From Planctomycetota bacterium (lineage in GTDB: Bacteria > Planctomycetota > UBA1135 > UBA2386), in the NCBI GenBank assembly GCA_020848735.1, contig JADLHO010000052.1, forward strand, positions 1 through 50,911: DNA of 50,911 bases. The letters are read 5' to 3'. The stretch's first letter is position 1. Each line of letters starts with the position of its first letter. The position numbers and the translations under genes were made by a program. Below the pieces are notes generated by a model that saw only the letters and a program-made list of their open reading frames with translations, had not been told where the DNA came from and did no database searches. Below, one piece after another: positions 28,154-35,841 of this stretch.

Positions 28154-29209
28154 ATGTCGCCCTCGCCCTGCACGTGCCCGCCGTCGTTCAAGGCTCTGCT
28201 GCTCCATCATGGACTCGACCCCTGTGGCGAGTGCGAACGACTGGTGCAGGACTGTACGCGCGAGTCGGACCGGCACGTCGCGACGCGGCTGCTCGACGGC
28301 CTCCGGAAGGAGCGCGAGGTGGAGCTCCTCCAGGTGGCCGTCGCCGGGATCACGGCGAGGCTGCGCAAGGAGATCCTCGCTGGCTATCCGGAGGGCTTCG
28401 CCTCGCGGAACCTGACGACACTCGTGAAGCGGATGCGCCGGGAGATCGACGATGCCGAGGGCGCCGAGCGGCAGTTCGCGTACGCACTCGACAACGCGTT
28501 GGAGCAGCTCGCGGCGAACCTCGAAGAGCGTGTGCGCCGCTGCCAGGTCGAATATCGCGGCATCGGCGATCTCGAGAACCTCTGCCGCCTCAACCTCTGG
28601 GGCAAGCACGGTGAGAAGTTCCTCGTGCAGGAACTGCGCCGCATCCTCCTGATCCCGGATCGCGGCACGGCGGGACTTCGGTTCCAGCAGCTCGATGAGC
28701 ACCACATCGGGGCTGCTCCGCCTCGGCCCGCAGCAGACCGCAAGCGGCCCGGTGCCGGATCCGGCAGGTCCATCTCGCGGGACGAACTACTCGAGAGCCT
28801 TGCGGTCTTCGCGGGTCTCGAGAAGCCCCACGCCGACGCCTTCCTCGAGTTCATCGCCTTCTCGGCCGAGGGCAATCGCGACTTCGACGGACTCAATGCC
28901 GCGTCGCTCATCGCGGATCCTGCGGAACGCCAGCGCCTCGCCGGCAAGGTCGCCGTGTGGCGCAGCTCCTCGCCGTCGACGCCTGCCGAGCGCGCGAGGG
29001 CCGCCGTGGCCGCGATGCCCGAGGCCATCCCCTGCTTGCGTGGCTTCCTCGCGTGGTTGGCGATCGACACCAAGCCCGGCGGCGACAGACGTCAACCAGC
29101 GGACCCCGCATCGCAGAAGAAGAAGCGCTTGACCAACGCGTGGAGCAAGCAGCTCGGTCGCCTCGCGTTCCGCGACCCGATCTACACCATCCTCAAGACC
29201 CGTGGCTGA
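28154..29209 (+). CDS. Unknown helical protein, first gene of the CHAT-NACHT/DGR operon
   Basis: A 351-residue product with no recognised domain. The N-terminus is Cys-rich (CTCPPSF, then DPCGECERLVQDC), which could bind a metal. Residues of about 50-180 are helical and charged (LTTLVKRMRREIDDAEGAERQF), with a remote resemblance to helical DNA- or sigma-like domains that I would not rely on. A Gly/Pro/Arg linker near residues 190-215 separates a second helical part that ends in KKKRLTNAWSKQLGRLAF. No signal peptide or membrane helix is seen. The next gene starts within or just after its stop codon, so it belongs to the same operon as the CHAT-NACHT ATPase. Confidence 0.65.
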   Translation: MSPSPCTCPPSFKALLLHHGLDPCGECERLVQDCTRESDRHVATRLLDGLRKEREVELLQVAVAGITARLRKEILAGYPEGFASRNLTTLVKRMRREIDDAEGAERQFAYALDNALEQLAANLEERVRRCQVEYRGIGDLENLCRLNLWGKHGEKFLVQELRRILLIPDRGTAGLRFQQLDEHHIGAAPPRPAADRKRPGAGSGRSISRDELLESLAVFAGLEKPHADAFLEFIAFSAEGNRDFDGLNAASLIADPAERQRLAGKVAVWRSSSPSTPAERARAAVAAMPEAIPCLRGFLAWLAIDTKPGGDRRQPADPASQKKKRLTNAWSKQLGRLAFRDPIYTILKTRG

Positions 29210-29222
29210 GCGAGTGAACCTC

Positions 29223-30386
29223 ATGAATCGCACCGACCTGCTTTCCCACGACACCCGCCTGCTGCTCGCCGCGCTCCGCGCGCATCGACTCGATCACCCG
29301 GCAATGCCGGCCGGCGAGCGGGCGATGCACCTCACGGATCTGAGCGACCCGAACGGCGACAAGCGCCGCGCCGCCGCATTCGCGCTGGTCGGCGACGACG
29401 ATCCGGGCACGCGCCAGGCCCTTCTGGAAGTCGCGCTCGATCCCGGCACCAGCCCGGCGGATCGGGCTCTCGCACTGGCGATCACCTTGCAGACCGCGAG
29501 GCCGGTCGATCTCGAGCGCATCGACCGTGCGATCCTCCTCGACCCCGATCCCGACCTGCGCGCAGAACTCCTGACCTCGCGTGCCGCGCGCCGCGACTCC
29601 GCACTCGTCGACGTCTGCGAAGACGTCCTCGACTGCGACCCCGATGAGCTCGTCCGGGACAAGGCACTGGACGCCCTCGAGGACCTCGCCGACGAGTCCT
29701 GCCCTGAAGCTCTGCTCCCTCTGTCACCCTGGAGCCTCGAGCGCCTCGCGCATCGCTACGTCGCGGCCACGCCGGGCAAGGTCTGGGGCCTGCCCGAGGC
29801 GCTGCGTGCCGTCGTGCTCGACGACCCTGAAGATCTCGCCCTCGATCGCCGGCTCTGGGAGGACTGCATCGAGGAATGGGCATCGGCGATGCTCGCATCG
29901 CCGGCCTACCTCGGTGGAGCGGACGAAGGGAGAACGGACGAAGCCACGATTCGCGCCTCGTTGCTCGTGCCGAGCAAGTTCAGGAGCGGCGATTACCGCA
30001 GGCCCCAGATGCTCGAACTCGTTCCGATCGAAGGCCCCCGACTCACTGGAACGCAGGTTCAGGCGCGTCTGGAGATCCGGGTCCCCAAACCCGGTCCCAA
30101 CGCCGACGACGAGACCAGGAAGGTCGCTCGCTGCCTCGAGAGCAGCCTGCCCGGCTTCGACGGCGGCCTCGTCTGGCTCCGCGCGCGTTCGCCGGGGCGA
30201 CGACTCTCGGGCGTGCTCACCTACGGCCGCATCGAGCGCGACGACTCCGGCCGCTTCGTCGCCAACTGCTGCACCGAGCGCTCGCCGGCGAGCGAGCCGG
30301 GCCTCGATCTGGTCGTGCCCATCGCCGATCTCGAGGCCACGATCCAGCACCCGCGCTGGGGCATCGCCCCCTCCGAGCCGAGCTGA
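29223..30386 (+). CDS. HEAT-like repeat protein of unknown function
   Basis: A 387-residue product. The N-terminal 180 residues form helical repeats of the HEAT type (GDKRRAAAFALVGDDDPGTRQALLEVAL, DELVRDKALDALEDLADESCPEALL). The C-terminal part (from about LLVPSKFRSGDYRR) looks mixed alpha/beta and is not recognised. The start may be the GTG at 29202, which overlaps the upstream stop, the GTG at 29214 or the ATG at 29223; I use the ATG, preceded by GAGCGAG. The CHAT-NACHT gene starts 45 bp downstream. HEAT proteins often serve as scaffolds, so it may be a partner of the ATPase, which is inference. Confidence 0.65.
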   Translation: MNRTDLLSHDTRLLLAALRAHRLDHPAMPAGERAMHLTDLSDPNGDKRRAAAFALVGDDDPGTRQALLEVALDPGTSPADRALALAITLQTARPVDLERIDRAILLDPDPDLRAELLTSRAARRDSALVDVCEDVLDCDPDELVRDKALDALEDLADESCPEALLPLSPWSLERLAHRYVAATPGKVWGLPEALRAVVLDDPEDLALDRRLWEDCIEEWASAMLASPAYLGGADEGRTDEATIRASLLVPSKFRSGDYRRPQMLELVPIEGPRLTGTQVQARLEIRVPKPGPNADDETRKVARCLESSLPGFDGGLVWLRARSPGRRLSGVLTYGRIERDDSGRFVANCCTERSPASEPGLDLVVPIADLEATIQHPRWGIAPSEPS

Positions 30387-30431
30387 GTCCGCTCTTTCCG
30401 CGAACCGATCAGTCCTGCACACTCCTGCGCC

Positions 30432-33395
30432 ATGGTCGATTTCCGGGACCTCCTCTTCGAGCTGCAGGATGCGGAGCGGGATGGGGTGCGCACCGCGGAG
30501 CTGCGCCTGCGGCGGGGCGTCGGCGTGACGAGGGATGCGGAGGGGCGCGCCATCCCGATCTGGGAGGACGTCGGCGACGAGTCCGGTCGTGCCATCGGGT
30601 GGCTCCCGCTCACCGTGAGCGAGGCAATGCGACAGAGTGGGAGTCGATTCCGGCAAGGGCCGAGTGCCGCACGCTCGAAGGCACACGGTGACCAACTCTG
30701 GAATGCCATCGCGGCGACGCAGCAGATTGCGCTGCGGAGACTCCGCAAGGAACGCGAGATCGAACGCGTGCACTTGCCTCGGCCGCGGCCACCCGAGCAG
30801 AAGGCGGGAAGGGGGTCGGGCTCGGAAGAGAATGAGGCCAACCCTTCGTCTCCCGCCATCGATGCCTGGGAAGAGCTGGTCTGGGAGTGCCTCGCCGATC
30901 CTGAACTGACCAAGGATGGATCCTGCTTCGGCAGTGGGCCCTGGTCATTGCGTCGCATCTGTGGGCAAGAAGCCCACGCTCGTCGAAGCTCCCAGCCCCG
31001 AGAGAGCTCTGCCCTGCCGATCCAGGTGCTCGTCCTGCTCAGCTCCATCGAGGGCTCTGAGATCCGGAGCGCAGCCATCGAATTGGTGCGCTCGCTGAGG
31101 GGGGCGGTCGACGGCAGCAAGGTGCGCCTGCGCGTCGCGGCATCGGCGCATCAGCTCGTGTCCGGCGGCGGCGGGTGGACTCTGGTCGAGGGTGGCGAAG
31201 CGGAGCTCATCGACGAGGTCTACCAGGCAGAGCGGAGCCTCGCGTGCCTGCTCGGGCGGGGGACGGCGAGCCCGGATCGCGAAGATGTGCCGATCCACGG
31301 ACTCATCACCTTCGGCCATTCGGATGCCCGAGACACCATGGCGCAGGGCTTGCGCGTCCGCTACTCCGGCGGAGACGAGCTCGTCGGAGCCCAACGACTT
31401 CGCGACCAGCTCGCCGGACAGCCGCTGGAATTCGTCGCCAACCTGAACTGCGCATCGCTGCTCGTGGGGCGCGCCATGCTCGAACTCGCGCCGAACGTGA
31501 TCGCGACGAGCGCGCTCGCCGAGGCCGACCGGAGCGCACAGTTCTGCGCCAGGCTGCTCGAGCAATTGGCGAAGGAGTCGCTGGTGTCCCGCGCCTATGC
31601 CAGCGCGCTGAGATCGCTCGGAACTGCCTTCTCCTCCCTGCCCGTCTTTCTCGCCACGGGCTACGGCGATTGGAGTTTCCTCGGCCCCGAGCGCGTGGCG
31701 CTCCGGACCTTCGTGAGCGGGATGTACGACCGCTACGGCGAGATCGCGGTGATCGGCGCTTCGCTGCGCGGCGAACTCGGTCGGGTCCACGTGCCCTTGC
31801 GACTGAGCACGCGGGTCACGGGCAAGACCCAGGCGGGGGAGGCAGCGACGCGAGGCGCGCACGCGGCGCCGGAGTCCGGCGCGCCGGCCGCCGAGTCGTT
31901 CGAGTTCGTGCAGGTCCTGGCGCAGAAGACCCGGCACTGGATCCTCCGCGGCGGACCGGGCTCCGGAAAGACGACGACGCTCCGCCACTGCGCTCTCGAG
32001 CCGCCGCCCGGCAAACTCGTCCTCTACCTGAGCCTTCCGATCTGGCTGACGGGAGAGGATCGACCGAAGGACCCTCGCAAGCTCGATCGGGTCCTCGAGT
32101 CCATCGGCGCTGTCCACCGCGCGATCCCGGACCTGGTGCCGGCAATCCGTCGCTTTGCGAACGAGACCGACGCGAGCGACATGGGCCGCAACCTCGTCGT
32201 CCTGCTCGACGCCTTCGACGAGGTCCCCGTGGAACGCCGGCAGGACGCACAGGACATCGCCACCTGCCTGGCGACGGGCTTCCCGCAGTCGTGCATCGTG
32301 ATCAGCTCGCGGGAAACCGCGAAGCTCGAGAAGCTGGAAGGGAGCTGGCAGATCGCGCGCCTGGAGGAACTGCGGCGCGAGCAGCAGGAGCGTCTGCTGA
32401 GGAACTGGATCCTGGCGCACAGCGCTGCGCCCCTCGACGAGGCCGTGGCCGCTCGCCAGGCGCGCGAGGGTCTCGACGAGCTCCATGGCGTCGGCCCCCG
32501 CATCGCGGAGATGTGCGGCAACCCCCTCCTGCTGACCTTCCTCGCCGACCAGATCGTCGCCGGCCGCAGGGACTACGCGCAGGGCCGGCACGTCCTGCTC
32601 GCTTCGGTGATCGAGCGGATGCTGAAGGGCCAGTACCGCAAGACGCGGACCGATCAACCGGAGACCCGCCCCCGTCGCATCACCGACCACATCGCTCTCC
32701 GCAGGCTGCTGCGGGCGCTCGCCTACGCGATGCTCGACGGCAAGCTCGGCTCCGGCCGGCGCATCGGCTCGCTGCAGGACCTCGTCCGGTGGCTGGAGAG
32801 CGACGATGCGCGACTCCGCCCGCAGGTCGTCGACTTGATGCGGGCGCTGGGTCCTGACGCCACGGAGCAGTCGCTCGCGGAAGCGATCGCCGAGGACAGT
32901 TTCTTCTGCCTCCGCCCCGAGCACGGCAAGGAGCTGCTCCATTGGGGTTTCACGCACAACCTGATCCAGGAGGCGCTCTGCGCCGAGCACTGGTGGTTCG
33001 AGGTCCTGAAGCAGGAGGCCCGGATCCCCGAGGTGGTCGAGCAACTCAGCGGACGGATCGCGCGGGAGGGTGGCCTCGACTTCTGGTCCGAGGCGACTGC
33101 CCTGCTCGCGGGCTGGATGAACGACGACGCACTCGTGGTCGAACTGGTCAAGGAGGAAGCGACCCTCGAGCTCGGTCTGCGCGCGATGGCGGCCGTGGAC
33201 CATCTGCGACCTGAGACCGTCGCGAAGGTCCTGGAGCTGTTGCCGGACTGGGGCTTCGACGAGCAGCGCGCGCGCGAGGGCAAGAAAGGCCCGCGCGTCG
33301 AGGCCTACGAGATCATCCCGATGCAGACGAGGACGGTGGATCGCGAGGCGATGGCGAAGGTGCTGCTGCGGCGCGCCGGAGTGGACTGCGATTGA
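30432..33395 (+). CDS. CHAT-like protease/NACHT STAND ATPase fusion
   Basis: A 987-residue signal-transducing ATPase. Residues of about 195-420 fit a CHAT (caspase-HetF) peptidase: catalytic His296 in LITFGHSDA and Cys340 in VANLNCASLL, 44 residues apart. A NACHT module follows: Walker A GGPGSGKTT from residue 507 (Lys513), Walker B LLDAFDE at 591-597, then sensor-type VISSRE and a helical C-terminal part. The N-terminal 190 residues are unknown. STAND ATPases oligomerise when a sensor region detects a ligand and then activate the attached effector, here the protease. It has no C-terminal sensor repeats of its own; the FGE-fold gene overlaps its stop (TTGA), so the variable protein is likely its sensor partner. 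That coupling is inference. Confidence 0.8.
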   Translation: MVDFRDLLFELQDAERDGVRTAELRLRRGVGVTRDAEGRAIPIWEDVGDESGRAIGWLPLTVSEAMRQSGSRFRQGPSAARSKAHGDQLWNAIAATQQIALRRLRKEREIERVHLPRPRPPEQKAGRGSGSEENEANPSSPAIDAWEELVWECLADPELTKDGSCFGSGPWSLRRICGQEAHARRSSQPRESSALPIQVLVLLSSIEGSEIRSAAIELVRSLRGAVDGSKVRLRVAASAHQLVSGGGGWTLVEGGEAELIDEVYQAERSLACLLGRGTASPDREDVPIHGLITFGHSDARDTMAQGLRVRYSGGDELVGAQRLRDQLAGQPLEFVANLNCASLLVGRAMLELAPNVIATSALAEADRSAQFCARLLEQLAKESLVSRAYASALRSLGTAFSSLPVFLATGYGDWSFLGPERVALRTFVSGMYDRYGEIAVIGASLRGELGRVHVPLRLSTRVTGKTQAGEAATRGAHAAPESGAPAAESFEFVQVLAQKTRHWILRGGPGSGKTTTLRHCALEPPPGKLVLYLSLPIWLTGEDRPKDPRKLDRVLESIGAVHRAIPDLVPAIRRFANETDASDMGRNLVVLLDAFDEVPVERRQDAQDIATCLATGFPQSCIVISSRETAKLEKLEGSWQIARLEELRREQQERLLRNWILAHSAAPLDEAVAARQAREGLDELHGVGPRIAEMCGNPLLLTFLADQIVAGRRDYAQGRHVLLASVIERMLKGQYRKTRTDQPETRPRRITDHIALRRLLRALAYAMLDGKLGSGRRIGSLQDLVRWLESDDARLRPQVVDLMRALGPDATEQSLAEAIAEDSFFCLRPEHGKELLHWGFTHNLIQEALCAEHWWFEVLKQEARIPEVVEQLSGRIAREGGLDFWSEATALLAGWMNDDALVVELVKEEATLELGLRAMAAVDHLRPETVAKVLELLPDWGFDEQRAREGKKGPRVEAYEIIPMQTRTVDREAMAKVLLRRAGVDCD

Positions 33396-34243
33396 GCGTC
33401 TCGCTGTCCGAGCTGGGCGCGATCGCGGAGGGCCTCGCCGCGGTGGCTGTGAGCAAAGAGCTCGCGAGCTTGATCGAGCTCAGGCTGAGGCGGCCGCAGA
33501 AGGCCGATCTCGAGGCGCGATTCACGCGTTGGTGTCAGGCTCCACCGGACGGCGTGAAGTTGAGCTGGGAGATGGGGAGTCCGCCTGAGGAAGACGGCCG
33601 CTTCAGAGACGAGGATCAGGTCCCAGTCGGGCTCTCTGCGCCGTTCTGGGTGATGCCGACGTCGGTGACGTACGGCATGTGGTGCCTGATGGCACCGAAG
33701 GCCGATCATGCGAAAGGCTGGGGTGAGGACGCGCGTCTGCCGGTGACCCATGTGAGCTGGTTCGAGGCGAGCCTGTATGCGCGCTGGCTGGACCACTGGC
33801 TGCGGGAGCTGCTGCCGGCGCTGATTCCAGCGGGGCATCGCGTCGCGCTGCCGACGGAGGCGCAGCGGGAGTTCTTCACGCGAGCGGGCACGACGACGCG
33901 GTTCTGGTCCGGTGATGCGGACGAGGATCTGGAGCGGGTGGGGTGGTTCGGCGGCAACTCCGAGGGACTGCCCCAGCCTGTTGGCGAGAAGGCGGGCAAC
34001 GCCTGGGGCGTGCACGACGTGCACGGGAACGTGTGGGAGTGGTGCCGCGACTGGTTCCATGAGGAACTGCGAGGTGGGCTGGACCCCTTGGGTCCGCGCC
34101 GCGGCCGCGACCGCGTCCTCCGCGGCGGTTCCTACTGGTACGACGCGGGGCACTGTCGCTCCGCCTTCCGCTACTGGGACTGGCCCGGCGACGCCAGGGA
34201 CGACGGCGGCTTCCGGCTCGTCCTGTCCGCCCCCGAGCGGTGA
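33392..34243 (+). CDS. DGR target protein A: FGE/C-type-lectin-fold variable protein (VR1)
   Basis: A 283-residue protein made of a short helical N-terminal domain (LSELGAIAE motif, residues of about 5-45) and a formylglycine-generating-enzyme (FGE/SUMF1) domain: VTHVSWFEASLYARWLD, ALPTEAQREFFTRAG, NAWGVHDVHGNVWEWCRDW, RVLRGGS from residue 242, and GFRLVLS at the end. The same fold holds the variable region in Treponema TvpA. Residues of about 237-283 are encoded by variable repeat VR1. It is unlikely to be a real sulfatase-activating enzyme. Translation begins at a TTG (33392) that overlaps the stop of the CHAT-NACHT gene, so the two are coupled. The near-identical gene at 37188 lies in inverse orientation. 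Confidence 0.9.
   Translation: MSVSLSELGAIAEGLAAVAVSKELASLIELRLRRPQKADLEARFTRWCQAPPDGVKLSWEMGSPPEEDGRFRDEDQVPVGLSAPFWVMPTSVTYGMWCLMAPKADHAKGWGEDARLPVTHVSWFEASLYARWLDHWLRELLPALIPAGHRVALPTEAQREFFTRAGTTTRFWSGDADEDLERVGWFGGNSEGLPQPVGEKAGNAWGVHDVHGNVWEWCRDWFHEELRGGLDPLGPRRGRDRVLRGGSYWYDAGHCRSAFRYWDWPGDARDDGGFRLVLSAPER
34101..34238 (+). repeat. Variable repeat VR1
   Basis: These 138 bp align without gaps to the TR at 35602-35739 (constant offset 1501). There are 13 differences, and all fall on TR adenines (changed to G or T), including AGG to TGG, AAC to TAC or GAC, TAC to TTC and GAC to GGC. The last 30 or so bases (CTTCCGGCTCGTCCTGTCCG and on) have no adenine until the GA near the end and are the likely initiation-of-mutagenic-homing (IMH) region. 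It encodes the C-terminal 46 residues of target protein A. Confidence 0.95.
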
Positions 34244-34256
34244 TCGAAGCTCGATC
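34242..34256 (+). promoter_or_regulatory. Hairpin downstream of VR1
   Basis: GATCGA-AGC-TCGATC is a perfect 6-bp stem with a 3-nt loop, starting 4 nt after the end of VR1 and overlapping the target stop codon. DGR targets such as the Bordetella phage mtd gene have a hairpin or cruciform just after the IMH that promotes target recognition. The identical element follows VR2, and none follows the TR, as expected for a target-side signal. Confidence 0.7.
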
Positions 34257-34627
34257 CTTGAGGATGTAGGGGGATCCCGGCCGGAGCGGCCACGCAGAGC
34301 CGCCGGCGTCCGCTGCAGCGGCAAGGCGCCGATGCCCGCCACCCGCTATTCCGCGCGAGGAGCCGAGCCCAGCATCGCCCTCGCTTGCCGCAACCCGGTC
34401 ATGCGTGACCGCAGCCAGCGGTCCAGTACGACCGCTACCTGCTCGGGACCCACGGTCTCTGGCCGCTGAACCCGCACTCGGCTGTGCGTGACAATTGCTC
34501 GCGGTCATCACCAGCCGATCGTTTCCGCAGCCATTCCCATGCGGCCACGCGCTCGGCCGTGGATGACCGATCTGCGCTGGCCCGCGCGCAACGGAACCTC
34601 GCCCGCCCGTCCCTCCGTCTCATCGGC
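34244..34627. other. Region between target gene A and the HTH gene
   Basis: The first 80 bases belong to the inverted repeat and include the VR1 hairpin and a second small stem (GGCCG-GAG-CGGCC near 34281-34293). The remaining 300 bp contain no convincing gene. Since the HTH gene has no Shine-Dalgarno site, a promoter for the HTH-avd-RT unit may lie here, but none is recognisable. Confidence 0.45.
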
Positions 34628-35218
34628 ATGGAGATCAGCATCCGCGAAGCGGCTGCGCTGCTCGGCCGAAGCCCACGGGCGATCCGGGCGCGCATTGCAC
34701 GCGGCGAGCTCCCCGCGCGGCGCAGGGGCCGCGTCTGGCTCGTCGACACCGATCACATTCCACTCACCGTCGAGCAGCGCGCTCGCCGCGACGCACTCGC
34801 TGCGGAGCTCCGTGCGACTCTCGAACGCGCCGCGCCGCCGCGTGCGGCGACGACTCGCGATCGACGCGGGCGATCGGTGCTCGACTTCGCGCCTTTCACC
34901 GAGCTGCGCGCCGTGCTCCATTCCTGCGAGGCAGGAGACGCGCCGCCGTCGCTGGCGGCGATCACCGAGATCGTTCGCGCTGCCTGCGCCCGCCTCGCGA
35001 TCGCCGCGCACGAGTTCGAGCCGCGCGCCTTCGCCGCGGTCCTGCGCGCCGCACGGCGCGATCTCGCCCGCGCCTGCGGGACGCTCTTCCTCGCCGGTCC
35101 CGAGCCGGACAGCGGCGCTCTCGTCTGCGCGAGCAAGATCGAGCACGAGGTGCTGCCTCGCATCGGTGGCCTGCTGCGTTGGGCGGAGAAGCGGCAGGGT
35201 GGCGCGGTGCGCACATGA
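34628..35218 (+). CDS. Excisionase-type HTH protein of the DGR cassette
   Basis: A 196-residue protein. Residues 1-50 form a MerR/excisionase-like winged helix: ISIREAAALLGRSPRAIRARIARGELPARRRGRVWLVDTDHI, with the R-G-x-x-W-L-V-D wing typical of Xis-like proteins. The rest is helical and unrecognised (ITEIVRAACARLAIAAHEFEPRAFAAVLRAARRDLARACGTL). The stop overlaps the avd start by ATGA (35215-35218), so the two proteins are made together. It could regulate the cassette, recruit the retroelement machinery to DNA, or serve as a second accessory protein; the sequence does not decide. The ATG at 34628 begins exactly at the HTH domain; no clear ribosome-binding site precedes it. Confidence 0.75.
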   Translation: MEISIREAAALLGRSPRAIRARIARGELPARRRGRVWLVDTDHIPLTVEQRARRDALAAELRATLERAAPPRAATTRDRRGRSVLDFAPFTELRAVLHSCEAGDAPPSLAAITEIVRAACARLAIAAHEFEPRAFAAVLRAARRDLARACGTLFLAGPEPDSGALVCASKIEHEVLPRIGGLLRWAEKRQGGAVRT

Positions 35219-35778
35219 GCGGCGTCCGCCCCGAGCGTGCGCCGCTCTTCACCCGCGCCTATGCCGTCTGCCGCTTGCTCGACGAGCGACGGCGCAGCGA
35301 CCTCGAGCTCGACCTGCGCCCACTCCGCGAACGCGCGCACGGCTTGCTGTTCGCGATCGCGCATGCGCTGACCTTCACCGCGTCGCGCCACGAAGAGCTG
35401 GCTCGCGCCGATCGCCTCACCATGGACTTGCGCCTCTCGCTGCGTCTCGCCGCCGATGCCGGTGTCCTGGGCGCGGGATTCGTCCGCAGCGTGCAGGCCG
35501 AGATCGTGCAGATCGGCGCCATGCTCGGCGGTTGGCAGCGCAGCATCCGGAACGCCGCCGAGGAGCGGCGGCTCGACGAACATCGAGGGGCTCGGCCGCG
35601 AGCGGCCGCGACCGCGTCCTCCGCGGCGGTTCCTACAGGAACAACGCGAGGCACTGTCGCTCCGCCTACCGCAACAGGAACTGGCCCGACAACGCCAGGG
35701 ACAACGACGGCTTCCGGCTCGTCCTGTCCGCCCCCGAACCCGAGGGAGGACATCGAGTCGCATCCGACCGCGCCTTGA
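35215..35778 (+). CDS. avd: Avd, accessory variability determinant, with TR-encoded tail
   Basis: A 187-residue product. Residues of about 8-122 match Avd, the basic four-helix-bundle partner of DGR reverse transcriptases related to S23-type proteins: PLFTRAYAVCRLLDERR, RLTMDLRLSLRLAADAGVLGAGF, and the diagnostic VQAEIVQIGAMLGGWQRS. Avd pentamers bind the RT and the TR RNA and are needed for mutagenic retrohoming in Bordetella phage. The core ends just before the TR; residues 130-187 are read through the TR in a different frame from the VR frame and give a Thr/Pro/Ala-rich low-complexity tail. Whether this tail is functional or simply tolerated is unknown. The start is fixed by the ATGA overlap with the HTH gene. 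Confidence 0.85.
   Translation: MSGVRPERAPLFTRAYAVCRLLDERRRSDLELDLRPLRERAHGLLFAIAHALTFTASRHEELARADRLTMDLRLSLRLAADAGVLGAGFVRSVQAEIVQIGAMLGGWQRSIRNAAEERRLDEHRGARPRAAATASSAAVPTGTTRGTVAPPTATGTGPTTPGTTTASGSSCPPPNPREDIESHPTAP
35602..35739 (+). repeat. Template repeat (TR) of the diversity-generating retroelement
   Basis: The 138-bp template holds 25 adenines, concentrated in AAC, AGG, GAC and TAC codons when read in the VR frame (six AAC codons), which is the signature of DGR templates: adenine mutagenesis of AAC can reach most residue types without producing stops. It differs from VR1 at 13 sites and VR2 at 19 sites, all adenines. It lies inside the 3' part of the avd reading frame and 102 bp upstream of the RT gene. 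The end differs from the VRs (CCCGAACCC against CCCGAGCGG), as expected for the IMH* side. Confidence 0.95.
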
Positions 35779-35841
35779 TCGCTTCGCCCCCGAGCAGGCC
35801 GGGCTCCCCCGGGCGGGCCGACTTTCTTGGCCCTCGTCACG

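Larger units (their letters stand above)
33615..34323 (+). repeat. Left arm of a 709-bp inverted repeat flanking the DGR
   Basis: From ATCAGGTCCCAGTCGGG inside target gene A to GCGGCA past its stop, this segment matches the reverse complement of 37108-37816. The two arms have equal length, so there is no net insertion or deletion, and most positions are identical by eye outside the VR and a few scattered sites. About 2.8 kb with the HTH, Avd, TR and reverse transcriptase lies between the arms. Confidence 0.85.
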
